Shown here one piece after another: positions 12,465-25,145 of a DNA stretch of 64,000 bases. Under the pieces are notes generated by a model. It saw nothing but the letters and a program-made list of their open reading frames with translations. It was not told the origin of the DNA and ran no database searches. Both the position numbers and the translations under genes were made by a program. Source of the stretch: Diplosphaera chodatii. Taxonomy: Eukaryota; Chlorophyta; Trebouxiophyceae; Prasiolales; Stichococcaceae. The stretch spans positions 2,790,001-2,854,000 of the forward strand of contig JAALGY010000017.1 of assembly GCA_032358165.1 (NCBI GenBank), written 5' to 3'. Position 1 is the first letter of the stretch. Every line of letters begins with the position of its first letter.

Positions 12465-13333
12465 GCTGTACCGCTGGAGTGGCTGACCTTGGTGATGATA
12501 AAGTGAGCTGGGCGTGCCAGGCCCTCAGGTTGGGCAGGCTGCCATGACACTGCATCATCGTGTGGCTGTCAGTTGCTGTCGCTGCTTTACAGTGAGCGGT
12601 GATCTGCCCAGGATCGCATCTGCGCGGTGCTGTAATCAAACTGCATGTGGAGGAACGCGGTTGATCTGAACCAGCTGTTGTGTGGTTCGCCACCGTATAC
12701 AATGTGTGATATCGACGAAAGCCTGACAGAGCTCTTGTGTTGGAGTACCGCTCCTGCTGGCCATGCTTGGTGGCTGCGGGCACCGCAGCTCAAACTAACA
12801 TCTTTCCTCAATGACGATCGCAGCGTAGCCAGCGTTCCTGTTGGTTGCGATCCGAACGTCACTAACAATCAATGCTTCTTAGGACGAGGGCTTGAACAGG
12901 GAGTGCGACTGTGCAAGTCTGGATGTTGTACGGGCCATGATTGCACAGGTAGAATATGTTCCCAGGGACGCTCATGGCAGGTTGTCTGCCTGAGCTGTGA
13001 CTGTGCCGCTGGGGTGCTGGCATTAACGTCTTGCAGTATCCCATTGGCATCGAATGACGCATAAGGATACTGTCTACAGTCGTTGGCGCTGCTGACGCGG
13101 TGACAGGCCGTGATCTCAGGATGGGGCGTTCTCATCAAAACTACTCAGGCGTCTAAGGTTGATACTGTTGAGCGTTGATCACCGGCAGTGCACACGACCC
13201 AATCGAATTACCTTCAGCTCGCAGCTACCTGCAGCAGCGAGGTCAAGCTGCAGCGGGTATAGGCTTCACTGTGGCAGCAGCATCCAAACTACTTTGAGGG
13301 CGTCGCAGGGCGGCCTGCGGGCTGCCGGCCGGC
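12465..13333. other. Shared 5' region of ycf20-like and beta-COP genes
   Basis: This 0.87 kb interval lies between two start codons facing away from each other, so both promoters must lie here. I see no convincing coding exon and no recognisable core promoter motif. Confidence 0.5.
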
Positions 13334-16300
13334 ATGGCGAACCATGTGGAGCGCAGCTGCTCCATGCTGGTGTACTCGGACCGGCCGGCCAGCGCCAACG
13401 AGATCAAGGAGGCGCTCGAAGGCAATGATCCAGAGGCCAAGGTCGAGGCCATGCAGAAGGCAATCAGTATGCTGCTCAACGGCGAGCAGCTGCCGGCGCT
13501 ATTTATCACCATCGTCCGCTACGTGCTGCCGTCAGAGGACCACACCGTGCAGAAGCTCCTCCTCCTGTACCTGGTGAGCCCGCACACCGCAGACATCAAG
13601 CTCTAGCACACGATAGGACAAAGCCCTGCCGGCTGCATGTAAGCTTGATACATGCTCCTGCGCGCAAGCGCAGCTGTACGATTTGCATAACAGTGGGAAC
13701 CAGCAGGTTATCAAAGCCTCATCCTGCACCCCCGCAGGAGACCATTGAAAAGACGGATGCGAATGGCAAGATCTTGCCCGAGATGGTGAGGGACTCATGC
13801 TTGCCCTGTGCACGGCGTTATTAACTGCACGCTGCATGCTGTGCAGCATCCTGGTGAACACCATCTTCACATCAGGATATTCTATAGGCGTCAGTCTGAC
13901 GCTCCATGTGCTGTGAAATGCAGATCCTGATCTGCCAGAACCTGCGCAACAACCTGCAGCACCCCAACGAGTATCTGCGGGGCTCGACGCTGCGCTTCCT
14001 GTGCCGCATCAAGGAGGAGGAGATCCTGGAGCCGCTGACGCCCTCCATCCTGGTGAGCTCCTTCATGATGAAAGGTTCACGCCAGCAGACACGACCATCA
14101 GGATCATTGCACTCTGCTTGAATATTCATATACCCAGTAGATCAAGTAGTTACAAGGCCGATTTGTATCAATCTTACGAGTGTGGTGGCCAGCATCTCCT
14201 CAGATGGGCATGCGTTTGCCGGCGGCTTTTGGTTTCTGACATGAAGGTGTCTAACTACAGCACAGATCGCTCACGCGAGCAGCAGTTTCTGACAAGGGGT
14301 CTGTCGATGCGTACCCAACTTGTGAGGCTGGATGATATGCAGGCATGCCTGGAGCACCGGCACTCGTTCGTGCGGCGTAATGCGGTGCTGGCCATCAACG
14401 CGCTGTACAAGCTGCCCAAGGGCGAGCTGCTGCTGCAGGACGCGCCAGAGCTCATCGAGAAAGTGCTCCAGGTGAGCAGCGGGTCAATGATGCAGAACTG
14501 CAGCCCTTGGCCTGACTGAGCGTTCTGCAGTGACGAAGAAGAGGCTACGGCTGAAGATATCGATATGGTGGGGACTGAGTATCTCTGCTGTGGGCTGAGG
14601 AGCAGCAACTTACAAGCTGTGTGGTAAAGTCATCAGGCTGTCAAAGTCTCCCAGGTGTCACTGCAGGCACTGCTGCGTGGCACAGCAAGGTGCTGACTCT
14701 ACACATTGCATGCTGCAGAACGAGCAGGACCTGTCGACACGCCGCAACGCGTTCCAGTTCCTCACGCAGCACGACCAGCAGCGCGCCATCAACTACCTGC
14801 TCGGCCAGGTGAACCTTTACCCCATCCGCCCTGCAGTTTCTTGCAGTCGGCTGAAGGGATGTCGAGTGGGCGAGTGCTCATGCATAAGGACCGTGATCGA
14901 CTCACTGTATGGTGGTCTGAGCAATGCAGGTGGACAATGTGGCGCTGTGGGGCGGCCTTCTGCAGCTGGCAGTGCTGGACCTCATACGGAAGGTCAGCCC
15001 GTCAGTCAGCAGATGTGTGGCAACTTGTCACGTGCAGCGCAGTGCACCCAATGACTCGATGCGGCAGAGCCGTTGAGTAAGTTGCAATGTCCCTGGGTGC
15101 AGGTTTGCAGACAGAACCCTGGGGAGAAGGGCAAGTACATCAAGATCATCGTCGCGCTGCTTGCGGTGAGCTCCGCACTTCATGCATGCCTACCACATCC
15201 GTCGATTCTACACCCAACACGTCTTACACTCATTATTCGCTGCCCACAACTCAGTATGCCACTCTTTGGTTTGCTCACATTGCTGCTTGAGCATGCACTG
15301 ATCGTGCTTTTGTCTGCCTCCTGCAGTCCAGCAGCACGGCGGTGGTGTACGAGTGCGCGGTGACGCTCGTCAGCCTGTCCAGCGCGCCGACGGCCGTGCG
15401 CGCGGCGGCCAACTGCTACTGCCAGCTGCTGGTCTCACAGTCAGACAACAACGTGAAGCTCATTGTGCTGGACCGCCTGGTAGAGCTGAAGGGCAAGCAC
15501 CGCGAGGTACGAAATCTTGAGGGTCGTGCCTGTATCCGATCACTGCCGTGCCTCAGCCGCCTCCGTGCATGTGATGCAGGACATGCTGTGTATGGTCACG
15601 CGCTGTCAGGGCGCAGCCGGAACAGTGTGCCAGCGTGGCTGCACACTGGTGTTGTGGCCTGGAAACCCTTGGAAGGCTGGTGTCTGCACGGCAACAGGTG
15701 ATGCAGGACATGCTGATGGATGTGCTGCGGGCGCTGGCGACGCCCAACCTGGACATCCGGCAGAAGACGCTGGACCTGGCGCTCGACCTCATCACCCACC
15801 GCAACATCGACGAGGTACACTTGTATGTGACGTTGCAAGGGGCCACCCTGGATTCAACATGGTACCAGTCCCTGTAGCAGTGTGCGTTTGCATTGCTGGT
15901 GCGATGCTCTTGGGGGGAAACAAAGCTGGCTGGACCAGGGTAATCACCGTTGCAACATCAATATGCACAGCGTGCCTCTGGCAGCCTCTCAGGTGCAACC
16001 AAGCCATCTCGCACACTGCTTCTCATCGTTGTGGCCTGTCCCCGCTGCAGGTGGTGCAGGTGCTGAAGAAGGAGATCATGAAGACGCAGTCCAAGGACCT
16101 GGAGAAGGCGGCCGAGTACCGCCAGGCGCTGGTGCAGGCCATCCACTCCTGCGCCGTCAAGTTCCCCGACGTCGCAGGTGCTGTCTTGCTGCGACTGTAC
16201 GGTCGCGTCCATGTATAGATGATCCTGCATGCTGCAAGCACATCAGGGAATGCTGCGGTGTCAATCCCCTGGACGTGCCTGGTGCTGCCAGCCGGTGTCG

Positions 16301-19300
16301 TCATACACCTTTGTTGCTGTCATGCCAGAGGTGACTGGCTGAAGGAGCTCAGCACACAGAATGCTTTTCGCCGTAACATGCTGCACTCCGACATGCAGGC
16401 AACGTGCTGCACCTGCTGATGGACTTCCTGGGCGACTCCAACACCGCAGCCGCACTCGACGTCGTCTTCTTTGTGCGCGAGGTCATGGAGACCAACGGCG
16501 CTCTGCGGTAAGCAAGCAGCCACTGAACGTGGATGAAATTGGAGCCGGATCATGACTCATGATGGCAGATGTAGTTTGGAGGGCATTGGTGACAGATCTC
16601 GCTGACTGGCTCATATTCAAATGTCAACCGCAGGTCGATGGTACTGGCGCGGCTGCTGGACAGCTTCACCGACATCCGCTCCAGCCGCGTGTGCACCTGC
16701 GGCCTGTGGATCATCGGCGAGTACAGCACGGCCCAGTCCGACATCGAGGCAGCCCTCAAGGTGTGGCGCTGCGGCGTCCTCGAGCACAGTGTGCTGCAGC
16801 ATGATGGAATCAACGCAGTCAGATCGGGAGAGGCCAGGAGGATCAACATGCAGATGATGAGCGGACAGTGGGAATGTATATTCAAGCAAGTACAAAGCCA
16901 GTTCAAATCCTCATTCTTGCGCTGCGTGCATTCTGATTCAGACCATCAAGGATGCCATCGGCCCGCTGCCGCTGTTCCACGAGAAGGCGGGCGGTGAGGA
17001 TGCCACCGAGAACGATGAGAACAACGGCAAGCTGGCCAACGGCGGCGCAACCGTGGCGCTGCCGGCCTCGCACCGCCCAGCCGTGCTCGCCGATGGCAGC
17101 TACGCCACACAGGTGGGCTGGGGCGCGTACTCTGTATTGCTCGGCAGAAAGCTGCTCCCCGTGGGCCTGCTCGCCACCGAATGCAGGTATGCCCCCCAGT
17201 GCCCTGCTTGCCCGCAGATGCAGACTTGCTTTGCACCTGTCACCATGCCCTGCTAACAGTCATATCCTGTCACATTGCTAGGTGGCAGTGGCAGACACCT
17301 TCACATCGCCAAACTCCAGCATCCTTGGGGATGCTCACAACCTCAGGCACGCAGCCCCGCCTTGTCTCCGCACCAAGACAAGAGTCCCTGCACCATGAAT
17401 GTGGCTGCCACACAGTGGTAGCTTTTACATCGTCTGTCTTGCACCTGGAATCAATGGTGGAGGCATGACCATACAGGACGCTGCTGCTGGGTGGGGACTT
17501 CTTCCTGGGCGGTGTGATCGCCGTGACGCTGGCAAAGCTGGTGCTGCGGCTGCGGGCACTGGGCTCGCTGCCGGCCGCCGCGCTCCACCGCACCGCTGCC
17601 GACGCCATGCTGGTGCGGCTGCTGGCATGTGTGTGACGCATTCAGCGGTCATGTACACAGTGTGAGCTTGGGAGCGTGTTCTCAGCTTGCTGCTGGGGCG
17701 TGTGCTCCATGGCACCACTGCCGCGGCCCTATTTGGCGATCACACCGGGGCAGTCTGATGCAGTCCACAGTCAGCATGCACGAGAGCTCTTGCTGCTCAC
17801 AAGTGGGAATGCTGACGGGCCGGCTGCGTCCCTGCAGGTGTGCGCTGCCATTGTGCGGCTGGGTGCCTCGCCAGCAGCAGGGTCCCCGCTGGACGACGAC
17901 TCGGCGGACCGGATATCTGTAGCGCTGCAGGTCCGTCGCCTTGCTCTTGACGCATCATTGCACCCAGCAGTGCCCTGGTAGCGGTGCAGAGCGTGCGCCG
18001 GCACAGCACCCGCATGTGCCTTGCATAGACGACCGTGACTCTCTGGGTTGCAAGGCTGTCTGCAGCAGCTTAGTGCTTACCTCCATCTGTGGCAGCGCCT
18101 GATGGCGTCAGGCCCGCCGCAGACCCTTTGAAGGCATACTTAGATGAGCACACGGCGCCTGTATGGTTGAGATACCGCCGGACGCTTTGAATGCTCTGAT
18201 GCTCACATCCGTCAGGACCTCCTGCAGGCCCTGGCGGGGCGTGGCGATGAGGACCTGATGCGCATCTGGCTGGAGGGCGGCCGCGCTGCCTTTGCCCGCA
18301 CCATCCGCGACAAGCAGGCGCTGGCCGCTGCAGACGCGAAGCAGGAGGTGTGTGGTCTGCTGTGTGGTCTCTGTGCTCGCAACAGCGGGTTTGACCTGCT
18401 TCTCTGGAGAGAGCAGATGGCCTATCACTCCCCACCCTGCAGTTTAGCCGGCCCCTTCGAAGCTGTGCCCTGCACATACACATTCCAGACTTGTGTGTGT
18501 GCGCTGTGCTTCGGCACAGCCTTCCTAACACAGTTCAACATCTCAACACCTCGGAACACCCAGGGCCTTTGCTGTGCAGGCGGCCAAGGCGGTGGCGCAG
18601 CCGGATGAGCTGGTGGACTTTCACCACCTGCGAGCCCGCCGCGGCATGTCGCAGCTGGAGATCGAGGACCAGGTGTGCGCCAGGGTTGCCTCAAATCATG
18701 TACGGTCAGGTGTCAAGTTACCTGCATCCAGGCGCCCTCTTGCTGCAGGGGTGACGTGCGGCCAGTAGTAGATACTTGGGCTGCACTTAGCTAGGCGCGC
18801 TCTCGCTGCCGATATATTGGTGAGCAGCAGTCGATACCCTGCGGTGTGCTGTTTTGCAGGTGGCGACAGACCTGCAGCGGGCCACTGGCACTGCGGACGC
18901 GGACTCGGCGGACTCCAACCGGCTCAACCGTGTGCTGCAGCTCACAGGTGGGCCTTTGGAACAAGGCTTCACCACGTGCTTGTAGCATGCTGTGTGAATA
19001 CACCTCCGCCGACGGCTCAAGTGCATCCTAGGCGCAGCAAGAGCAGCTGCAAAGTGGCTTGGGTGCATGAAAAGATACTGGTGGCTCGCAGTACAGAGAC
19101 AGAGCGCAGGCCACGCCGCTGTCCTGCAGCAGCCATCTTGGCGGGCAGGGATTCGCACCGTGCCATCAGCTGTCGGGCCCGCTGCCCAACCCGCGTCCCG
19201 GTGTCGTGCGCAGGCTTCTCGGACCCGGTGTACGCGGAGGCGTACGTGACGGTGCACCAGTACGACATCGTGCTGGACGTGACGGTGGTCAACCGCTCGC

Positions 19301-20678
19301 CGGCGACGCTGCAGAACCTGAACCTGGAGCTGGCCACCATGGGCGACCTGAAGCTGGTGGAGCGGCCGCAAAACCACACCCTGGGGCCGGGCGCCTCCAA
19401 GACCATCCGCGCCAACATCAAGGTGTCGTCAACAGAGACGGGCGCCATCTTTGGCAACATTGTGTACGAGGGCACGGGCGCCATGGACCGCCAGGTGACT
19501 GCCTGCCCCACCCTGCAGCACATTTCATCTGCACATCTTGTGCTTGGCTGTGCCTGGTCGAGCTCCGCTGGCACGTGCAACAATGCAGGGTAGCAACTCT
19601 GGCTGCAAGTAGGGCACGCCTTTGTCTCACCCCCTGAACTCTGTCAAGTGTTGGTAACAGATAGCAGCTTGTCCTTGCAACCGTGTGGCTGATGCTGGCC
19701 ACCTGCGACTGCTGCCGCAGGTGGTGGTGCTGAACGACATCCACATCGACATTATGGACTACATCAACCCGGCGACAGTGGCCGACGTGCAGTTCCGTTC
19801 TATGTGGGCCGAGTTCGAGTGGGAGAACAAGGTCAGCAGCTATCGAGCTTGCAGGGTGTCTGGCATCAATCTTCGCAATGTTGTCCCTGCCATCCTCAGC
19901 AGTCGGCGCTTCCCCGACGGAGCTGTAGCAGATGGCGGATGGCCGAGGTGCAACACACAGCGCCGCACCAGAACACCTCATTGCTTACCACTTCACAGCA
20001 CCTCTGCAATGCCTCCTCCCCTGATGGCTTCCGGTCCCAACACCTCTTCCGAATCCCCGCAGGTGGCGGTCAACACCAGCATTACGGAGGTGGACGCCTT
20101 CCTGCAGCACATCGTGGCGTCCACCAACATGAAGTGCCTCACGCCGCCCGCCGCGTTGGACGGCAACTGCGGGTTCCTGGCCGCCAACCTGTACGCCAAG
20201 TGAGGCTCCCTCACTGGAAGCAGCTGCAAGCTGAGCCTCGCAACGTGCAACAGTCCCTATGGATAGATGCATTAGCAGACCGCTGCTATGGTTGGGAGCA
20301 CGCAGCGGTCGGAAATGTTGCCAAGCTGGAGGGCTCCTCGTTCTGGGAGCGGATTATGTCCTTCCTTTTTCGATGTTGCAGTGCCAGGCCGAGCGTTCAG
20401 CTTGAATGTCAGCAACTTGCAGCTGCATTTGGCCTGCATGCTGGATCCTGGCCGCCTGATTTCTTGGGTACTGCTGCAGCAGGTAGCAAAGCAGCGCGCC
20501 TCTGACATGTCCTAACAATGTGCGGTGCAGGAGTGTGTTTGGGGAGGATGCGCTGGTGAATGTCAGTGTGGAGAAGCAGTCGGACGGCAAGCTTGCTGGC
20601 TTCATCCGCATCCGCTCCAAGACGCAGGGTATCGCGTTGTCGCTGGGCGACAAGCTCATCCTGAAGCAGAAGGCGTGA
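13334..20678 (+). CDS. COPB: Coatomer subunit beta (beta-COP)
   Basis: Beta subunit of the COPI coat, part of the adaptin-like F-subcomplex (beta, delta, gamma, zeta) on Golgi-derived retrograde vesicles. Predicted 964 residues (human is about 953) from 23 exons: 13334-13573, 13738-13785, 13924-14052, 14343-14471, 14719-14808, 14930-14992, 15103-15165, 15327-15506, 15698-15814, 16051-16177, 16399-16507, 16634-16760, 16942-17112, 17282-17346, 17477-17630, 17838-17930, 18216-18347, 18580-18672, 18860-18947, 19214-19494, 19721-19831, 20063-20199, 20531-20678. The alignment with the family is nearly continuous: [116 protein letters not shown] and the C-terminal appendage [18 protein letters not shown]. 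No exon is damaged. Oddity: the intron 17347-17476 begins with GC rather than GT. Confidence 0.97.
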
Positions 20679-21632
20679 GGTCCAGACGCCGCTGCACCCT
20701 TGCTGACAAGGCGCAGCTGTGGCAACAGTGCACCGCTTTCAAAGGGCAGTAGCGCGCGGATTGTGGCTGGCAGGGTGGTGTCTCAGAGGTGTCGTTGACA
20801 CACATCGGAGGCTGGCCGCGGTTGATGACCCCACTGCAGCCAGGACATGGGGTTGTGATGTGCCACTGGGCGCGCAAGCAGTAGACAGACCGCGATGCAA
20901 ACTGAAGTGTAATGGCGCTGCACGCTTCATCGCTGACCGTGCCTGCTTCGTGCTTGCTGTAGTGTTGCCCCACCAACTGCGTGTCTCAACCTTACTCATG
21001 AGTGTTGCACATCACATCCTCATCCAACTCCGCCACCAAGCAACACATCACTGCAAAGTCATGGTGCAGCCCTGCACACGCACAGTCACCCGTCGCCAGA
21101 CTTATCACAGGACTGGTCGACATGACGTGCTGGCGGCACCAGTACGATGCTGCCCCTACATGCATGCAATCTGAACACTATTCATGTTCTCCAACCGGAC
21201 CAACTTACGGTGGCAAGGTGGTGGCAAGGTTCATGCCGTACATCATCAAACATCAGGCAGAACATCCCTCACACAAGTCATGCATCCATTTCGTATGCGT
21301 TTGCCCAGCTCACTGCAAATGGCTGGTGTTGCTTAGCAACGCAGCAGGGTCAACAATCAAATGTAGCTGGCCGAAACTGCACTGCTTTTAACGATGCTGC
21401 ACTCCACCCATGTATGAGCGGTGCCATGTGTCCATACAAATGTGCTGCGGTGCTGCCCTGCGCTGCAAGGCAACAATTGAACACAACCCTGACAAACCTA
21501 ATGGGCTGTAGCGGCCTGGCGCAGCCTGCACACCTTGCAAATAAACTGTGTCTGCCGGCATGGAGTACAGCCACAGCAGCTATCCCGATCCTATCCCAAA
21601 CTTCGCTAGGTTCAGCTGGTGATGACGATGAT
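20679..21632. other. Convergent intergenic region after beta-COP
   Basis: Contains the 3'UTRs of beta-COP (plus) and the two-unit lamin-tail gene (minus). Short open frames have no recognisable motif. Confidence 0.5.
20908..20912 (+). promoter_or_regulatory. Probable polyadenylation signal TGTAA of beta-COP
   Basis: TGTAA, the usual green-algal poly(A) signal, lies 230 nt past the stop of the beta-COP gene, a normal 3'UTR distance for chlorophytes. Confidence 0.6.
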
Positions 21633-24600
21633 TTAGCCCATAAGCTCGCGCCCCTGAGACTTGTCGCACGTCTTCCTGGTCTGGCCGCAGTCCTTGAGGC
21701 AGGTCTTGTTGTCCTTGTCACAGTTCTGGCGGCACTTATCGACGCCCTTTGTTGGCGGTGCCGGGCACTGGCTGTTGCATGTGGCGGCGCTGTTGTTGCA
21801 GTCCCTGCCACACTGTGTCTCCTGGGCATCGCACCTGCGCACCAAAAGCAACCTGTCAGGCATCAGGATGGATGCATGCAAATGCTGCAATGACAGTCGA
21901 AAGCTGCTGACGTAGAGTCCCGTATGGCCAGCAGCGAATGCAGCTGACAACCCAGCATTGAATACGGCTGACCATCCAGAAGCTGTGTGTCTGGTAAGCA
22001 TGCTGTGTGGTATGCACACGCACGGAGCAACGGGGTCGGCTGGTGGCGGGCTTGATGGCGGTTTAACAGGCGGTGCTGGGGGCGGGCGTGGTGGCGGGCT
22101 GGGGGGCGACGCCGGGGGTGGTGATGAGGTCCGGGGGTCTGGAGGCGGGCTCATTGGCGGGCTGGGCGGCGGGCTTGGCGGCGGCGATGGCGGCGGGTTG
22201 GGTGGCGGTGATGGTGGCGGGCTAGGTGGGGGTGACAATGGTGGGCTGGGCGGGGATGATGGTGGAGGTGACGGTGGCGGGCTGGGCGGGGGCGATAGCG
22301 GTGGTGATGGCGGCGGGCTGGGAGGCGTGCTCGGCGGTGAACTGGGTGATGGGCTGGGTGGCGTTGATGGCGGGGGCGTTGGCGGCAGTGATGGTGGTGG
22401 GCTGGATGGGGCCACTGGCGGCAGGCTGGGCGGTGGTGACAGGCTTGAGGGCGGCATCAGCTGGGGTGGAGGGGCGCACGCGATGAAGGTCTGACCCGAG
22501 TTCACACTGCCCCTGTTTGCTGTGCCGAACGATGATGGACTAGATGGCGCCCATGCGAAGTCTGATGATCTGCACCCAGTGCCCTTCAGCTGGAGAGATG
22601 TGCCCACCGGGGTGGTGCCTGCATGCCACATGTCACGTGCTCGTTACCACCAATGTATAAAAGACCTCTTGACCTCTTGACATGCCCGAAGCAGCTTCAT
22701 TGCATGGCACACATCTGGGTAGCAGCAAACGACCACATCACGTGGCGGCAGTGGCCCAGTGTCAGCTTGACAGACTGTTGCACGCATCAGTATAACCGAC
22801 TTACTGCCCTCGGCGACGCCGATGTCCGTGCTGGTGTATGCTGGATCGGTGCCTGTGGGCGTCGTGGTGAGCACGCCCTCGTAGGACAGCACCTGGATGA
22901 CGTTGGTGCCGCAGAACAGCCCGAGGCCGTCGAAGCCACCGTTCTGGAGTCCGTCCGTAGGGAAGGTGTACACAAGAGTCGAGAAGCCGGTGGTGCCGAT
23001 GGGGTCGCCAATGACGATGTCGCTGACAGCTGGGGTGGTGTACGCGGTTGCGCCTACCCCATTGCTGCCGCCATTGTACCGCACCAGCCGGAGGCTGCCG
23101 GCTGTTCCCGTGGGGAAGATGACCTCGACAGCCTCGCCTGTGTCGGTGCCAACGTTGTCGTAATGGATCTGCAGCAGCAGCATGCAACCGAGTCACAAAT
23201 TCCGCTGCTCCACCACGACACTTCATGTCCCAAACCAACTGGACGTACATGCCTGCCATATACATGTGTCCGCAAAAGGTCAAGGAGGCGAACCAGGTAG
23301 ATAAGACTGCACGCAAGTGTGGGCAGCCAGCATGCATACCTCGTTGATGAAGGCACCCTCACAGCCACCTGCGGGAGTCATACTCACATCGTTTCAGTGG
23401 CTGCATAGCATCATCCTTCGCCTGAACCAATGTGACGGCAACAGCATCGTATGGCATTGATGCGAGGCAAGATGCATCCTACGCAGGACCTGATCCAGAT
23501 GTGGCCGGTGGCGGGGTAGTGGAGGAAGCCATTGGTTGGGTTGGTGACTGACTGGGGGCTGGGCTGGGTGGTGGGCTGGGCGGCGGTGAGGGCGGTGGTG
23601 AGGGTGGTGGCGATGGTGGTGGGCTGGGCGGTGGTACAGGGGTGGGGGAAGGTGGTGGGGTTGGTGGCGGGCTGGGCGGCGGGGCAGGCGGTGGTGAGGG
23701 CGGTGGGGCCGGGGGTGGGCTCGGCGGCGGTCCCGGGGGTGGAGACGGTGGTGGGGCTGGTGGCGGGCTGGGCGGCGGGGCAGGCGGTGGCGAGGGTGGC
23801 GGGGCCGGGGGCGGGCTGGGTGGTGGGCTGGGCGGCGGTGCCGGCGGTGGAGACGGCGGCGGGCTGGGTGGCGGTGATGGCGGCGGGGCAGGTGGTGGCG
23901 AAGGTGGAGGGGTTGGGGGCGGGCTGGGTGGCGGGCTGGGCGGCGGTGATGGCGGTGGGGCAGGCGGTGGCGAGGGTGGTGGGGCCGGGGGCGGGCTGGG
24001 CGGCGGGGTTGGCGGTGGGCTGGGCGGCGGGCCGGGCGGTGGTGACAGGCTTGAGGGCGGCATCAGCTGGGGTGGAGGGGCGCACGCGATGAAGGTCTGA
24101 CCAGTGTTCACACTGCCCCTGCTTGCTGTGCCGAATGACGATGGACTAGATGGCGCCCAGGTGAAGTCCATATACCTGCACCCAGTGCCCTTCAGCTGGA
24201 GAGATGTGCCCACCGGGGTGGTGCCTGCATGCCACATGTCACATGCTCTTCAGTACCAGGACCTGTTCACATGCCCTCAGCAGCTGCATTGAATGGCGCA
24301 CATCACGATAGCAGCAGACAACTGCATCACGTGGCAGCAGTGGCCAGTGTCAAGCTGACGAACTGCCGCAATCATCCGCACACGACTCACTGTCTTCGGC
24401 GACGCCGATGTCGGTGCTGGTATACGCTGGGTCGGTGCCTGTGGGCGCCGTGGTGAGCACGCCCTCGTAGGACAGCACCTGGATGACGTTGGTGCCGCAG
24501 AACAGCCCGAAGCCGTCGAAGCCACCGTTCTGGATTCCGTCCGTAGGGAAGGTGTACACAAGAGTCGAGAAGCCAGTGGTGCCGATGGGGTCGCCGACGA

Positions 24601-25145
24601 CGACGCTGCTGACGGCTGGGGTGGTGTACGCGGTCGCGCCTACCCCATTGCTGCCGCCATTGTACCGCACCAGCCGGAGGCTGCCGGCTGTTCCCGTGGG
24701 GAAGATGACCTCGACTGCCTCGCCTGTGTCGGTGCCGGCATTGTCGTAGTGGATCTGCAGCCCAATTCGTGAAGTTGATGAAACTGTCAGCTGCTCACAC
24801 GATCATGGTACATCATGTCACATCGAGTCTGCGCGCATGGTGACGGGAGGTGCACAGCCGGCAGGTATACCATGCACAAGCAGACGACAAAGACATGCAG
24901 GCTGCTACATCCAGCTTTGCCAGCTGACCTCATTGATGAAGGCGCCGGCACAGCTACCTGCAAGAGCCAGGTACCAACGTCTTGGTGTTGGTGGTCACTC
25001 TGGACACTTTTTCCCACCCTGCAGCGCCAGCATGCACCGTGCACAGGCATGAATGATGGGGAGTCGTACCCTGAGCGGTTGCGGATCCGATCGCCGAGGC
25101 TGCGACAATGGCGAGTAACGTTGAGAGGCACGTGCGCCGCGCCAT
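21633..25145 (-). CDS. Secreted double lamin-tail-like / Pro-rich / Cys-rich protein
   Basis: Predicted 797-residue extracellular protein. Exons in transcript order: 25145-25070, 24957-24929, 24754-24391, 24224-23490, 23368-23340, 23168-22805, 22618-22024, 21834-21633; 2394 nt, all phases match. Signal peptide MARRTCLSTLLAIVAASAIG...AQ. Then two units, each of a 29-nt exon ending in ...AFINE, a 364-nt exon (IHYDN, GEAVEVIFP, VLSYEGVLTT, TSTDIGVAE) and a long exon starting TPVGTSLQLKGTG...FTW...GQTF and running into (PPS)n or (PPA)n. This order matches the lamin-tail-like domain of bacterial secreted ExeM/NucH-type nucleases; no nuclease domain follows here. The tail is CDAQETQCGRDCNNSAATC..., Cys spacing 6-3-6-3-10-3-6-3-6. 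The join between units uses the donor at 23490 (phase 1) into 23368. A split into two genes is possible, but the second would then lack a signal peptide. Role: probably a wall or matrix glycoprotein (inference). Confidence 0.8.
22050..22490 (-). repeat. (Ser-Pro-Pro)n coding repeat, second arm of 21633-25145 gene
   Basis: Imperfect GGCGGG/GGTGGG-type repeat on plus that encodes PPSPPP units on minus. The same DNA reads as Gly-rich or Trp/Ala/Gly frames on the other strand; those are by-products. Confidence 0.85.
23520..24060 (-). repeat. (Pro-Pro-Pro-Ala/Ser-Pro)n coding repeat, first arm
   Basis: Imperfect tandem codons for PPAPPPSPPP in the first Pro-rich arm of the double lamin-tail gene. 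It differs from the second arm by frequent Ala, so the two arms are not recent copies of one another. Confidence 0.85.

Noticed and set aside
16896..16915. tRNA-like T-loop string GTTCAAATCC
   Set aside because: It lies in an intron of the beta-COP gene and no cloverleaf stems can be formed around it.
23411..23479. ATG near 23457 as start of an independent second gene
   Set aside because: It joins in phase to the next exon but gives a leader without a signal peptide, while a splice from the upstream unit also fits in phase and gives a complete secreted protein.
22222..24092. Several Gly-rich or Trp/Gly/Ala-rich frames on plus
   Set aside because: Antisense shadows of the Pro arms in the double lamin-tail gene; no homology and no splice logic.
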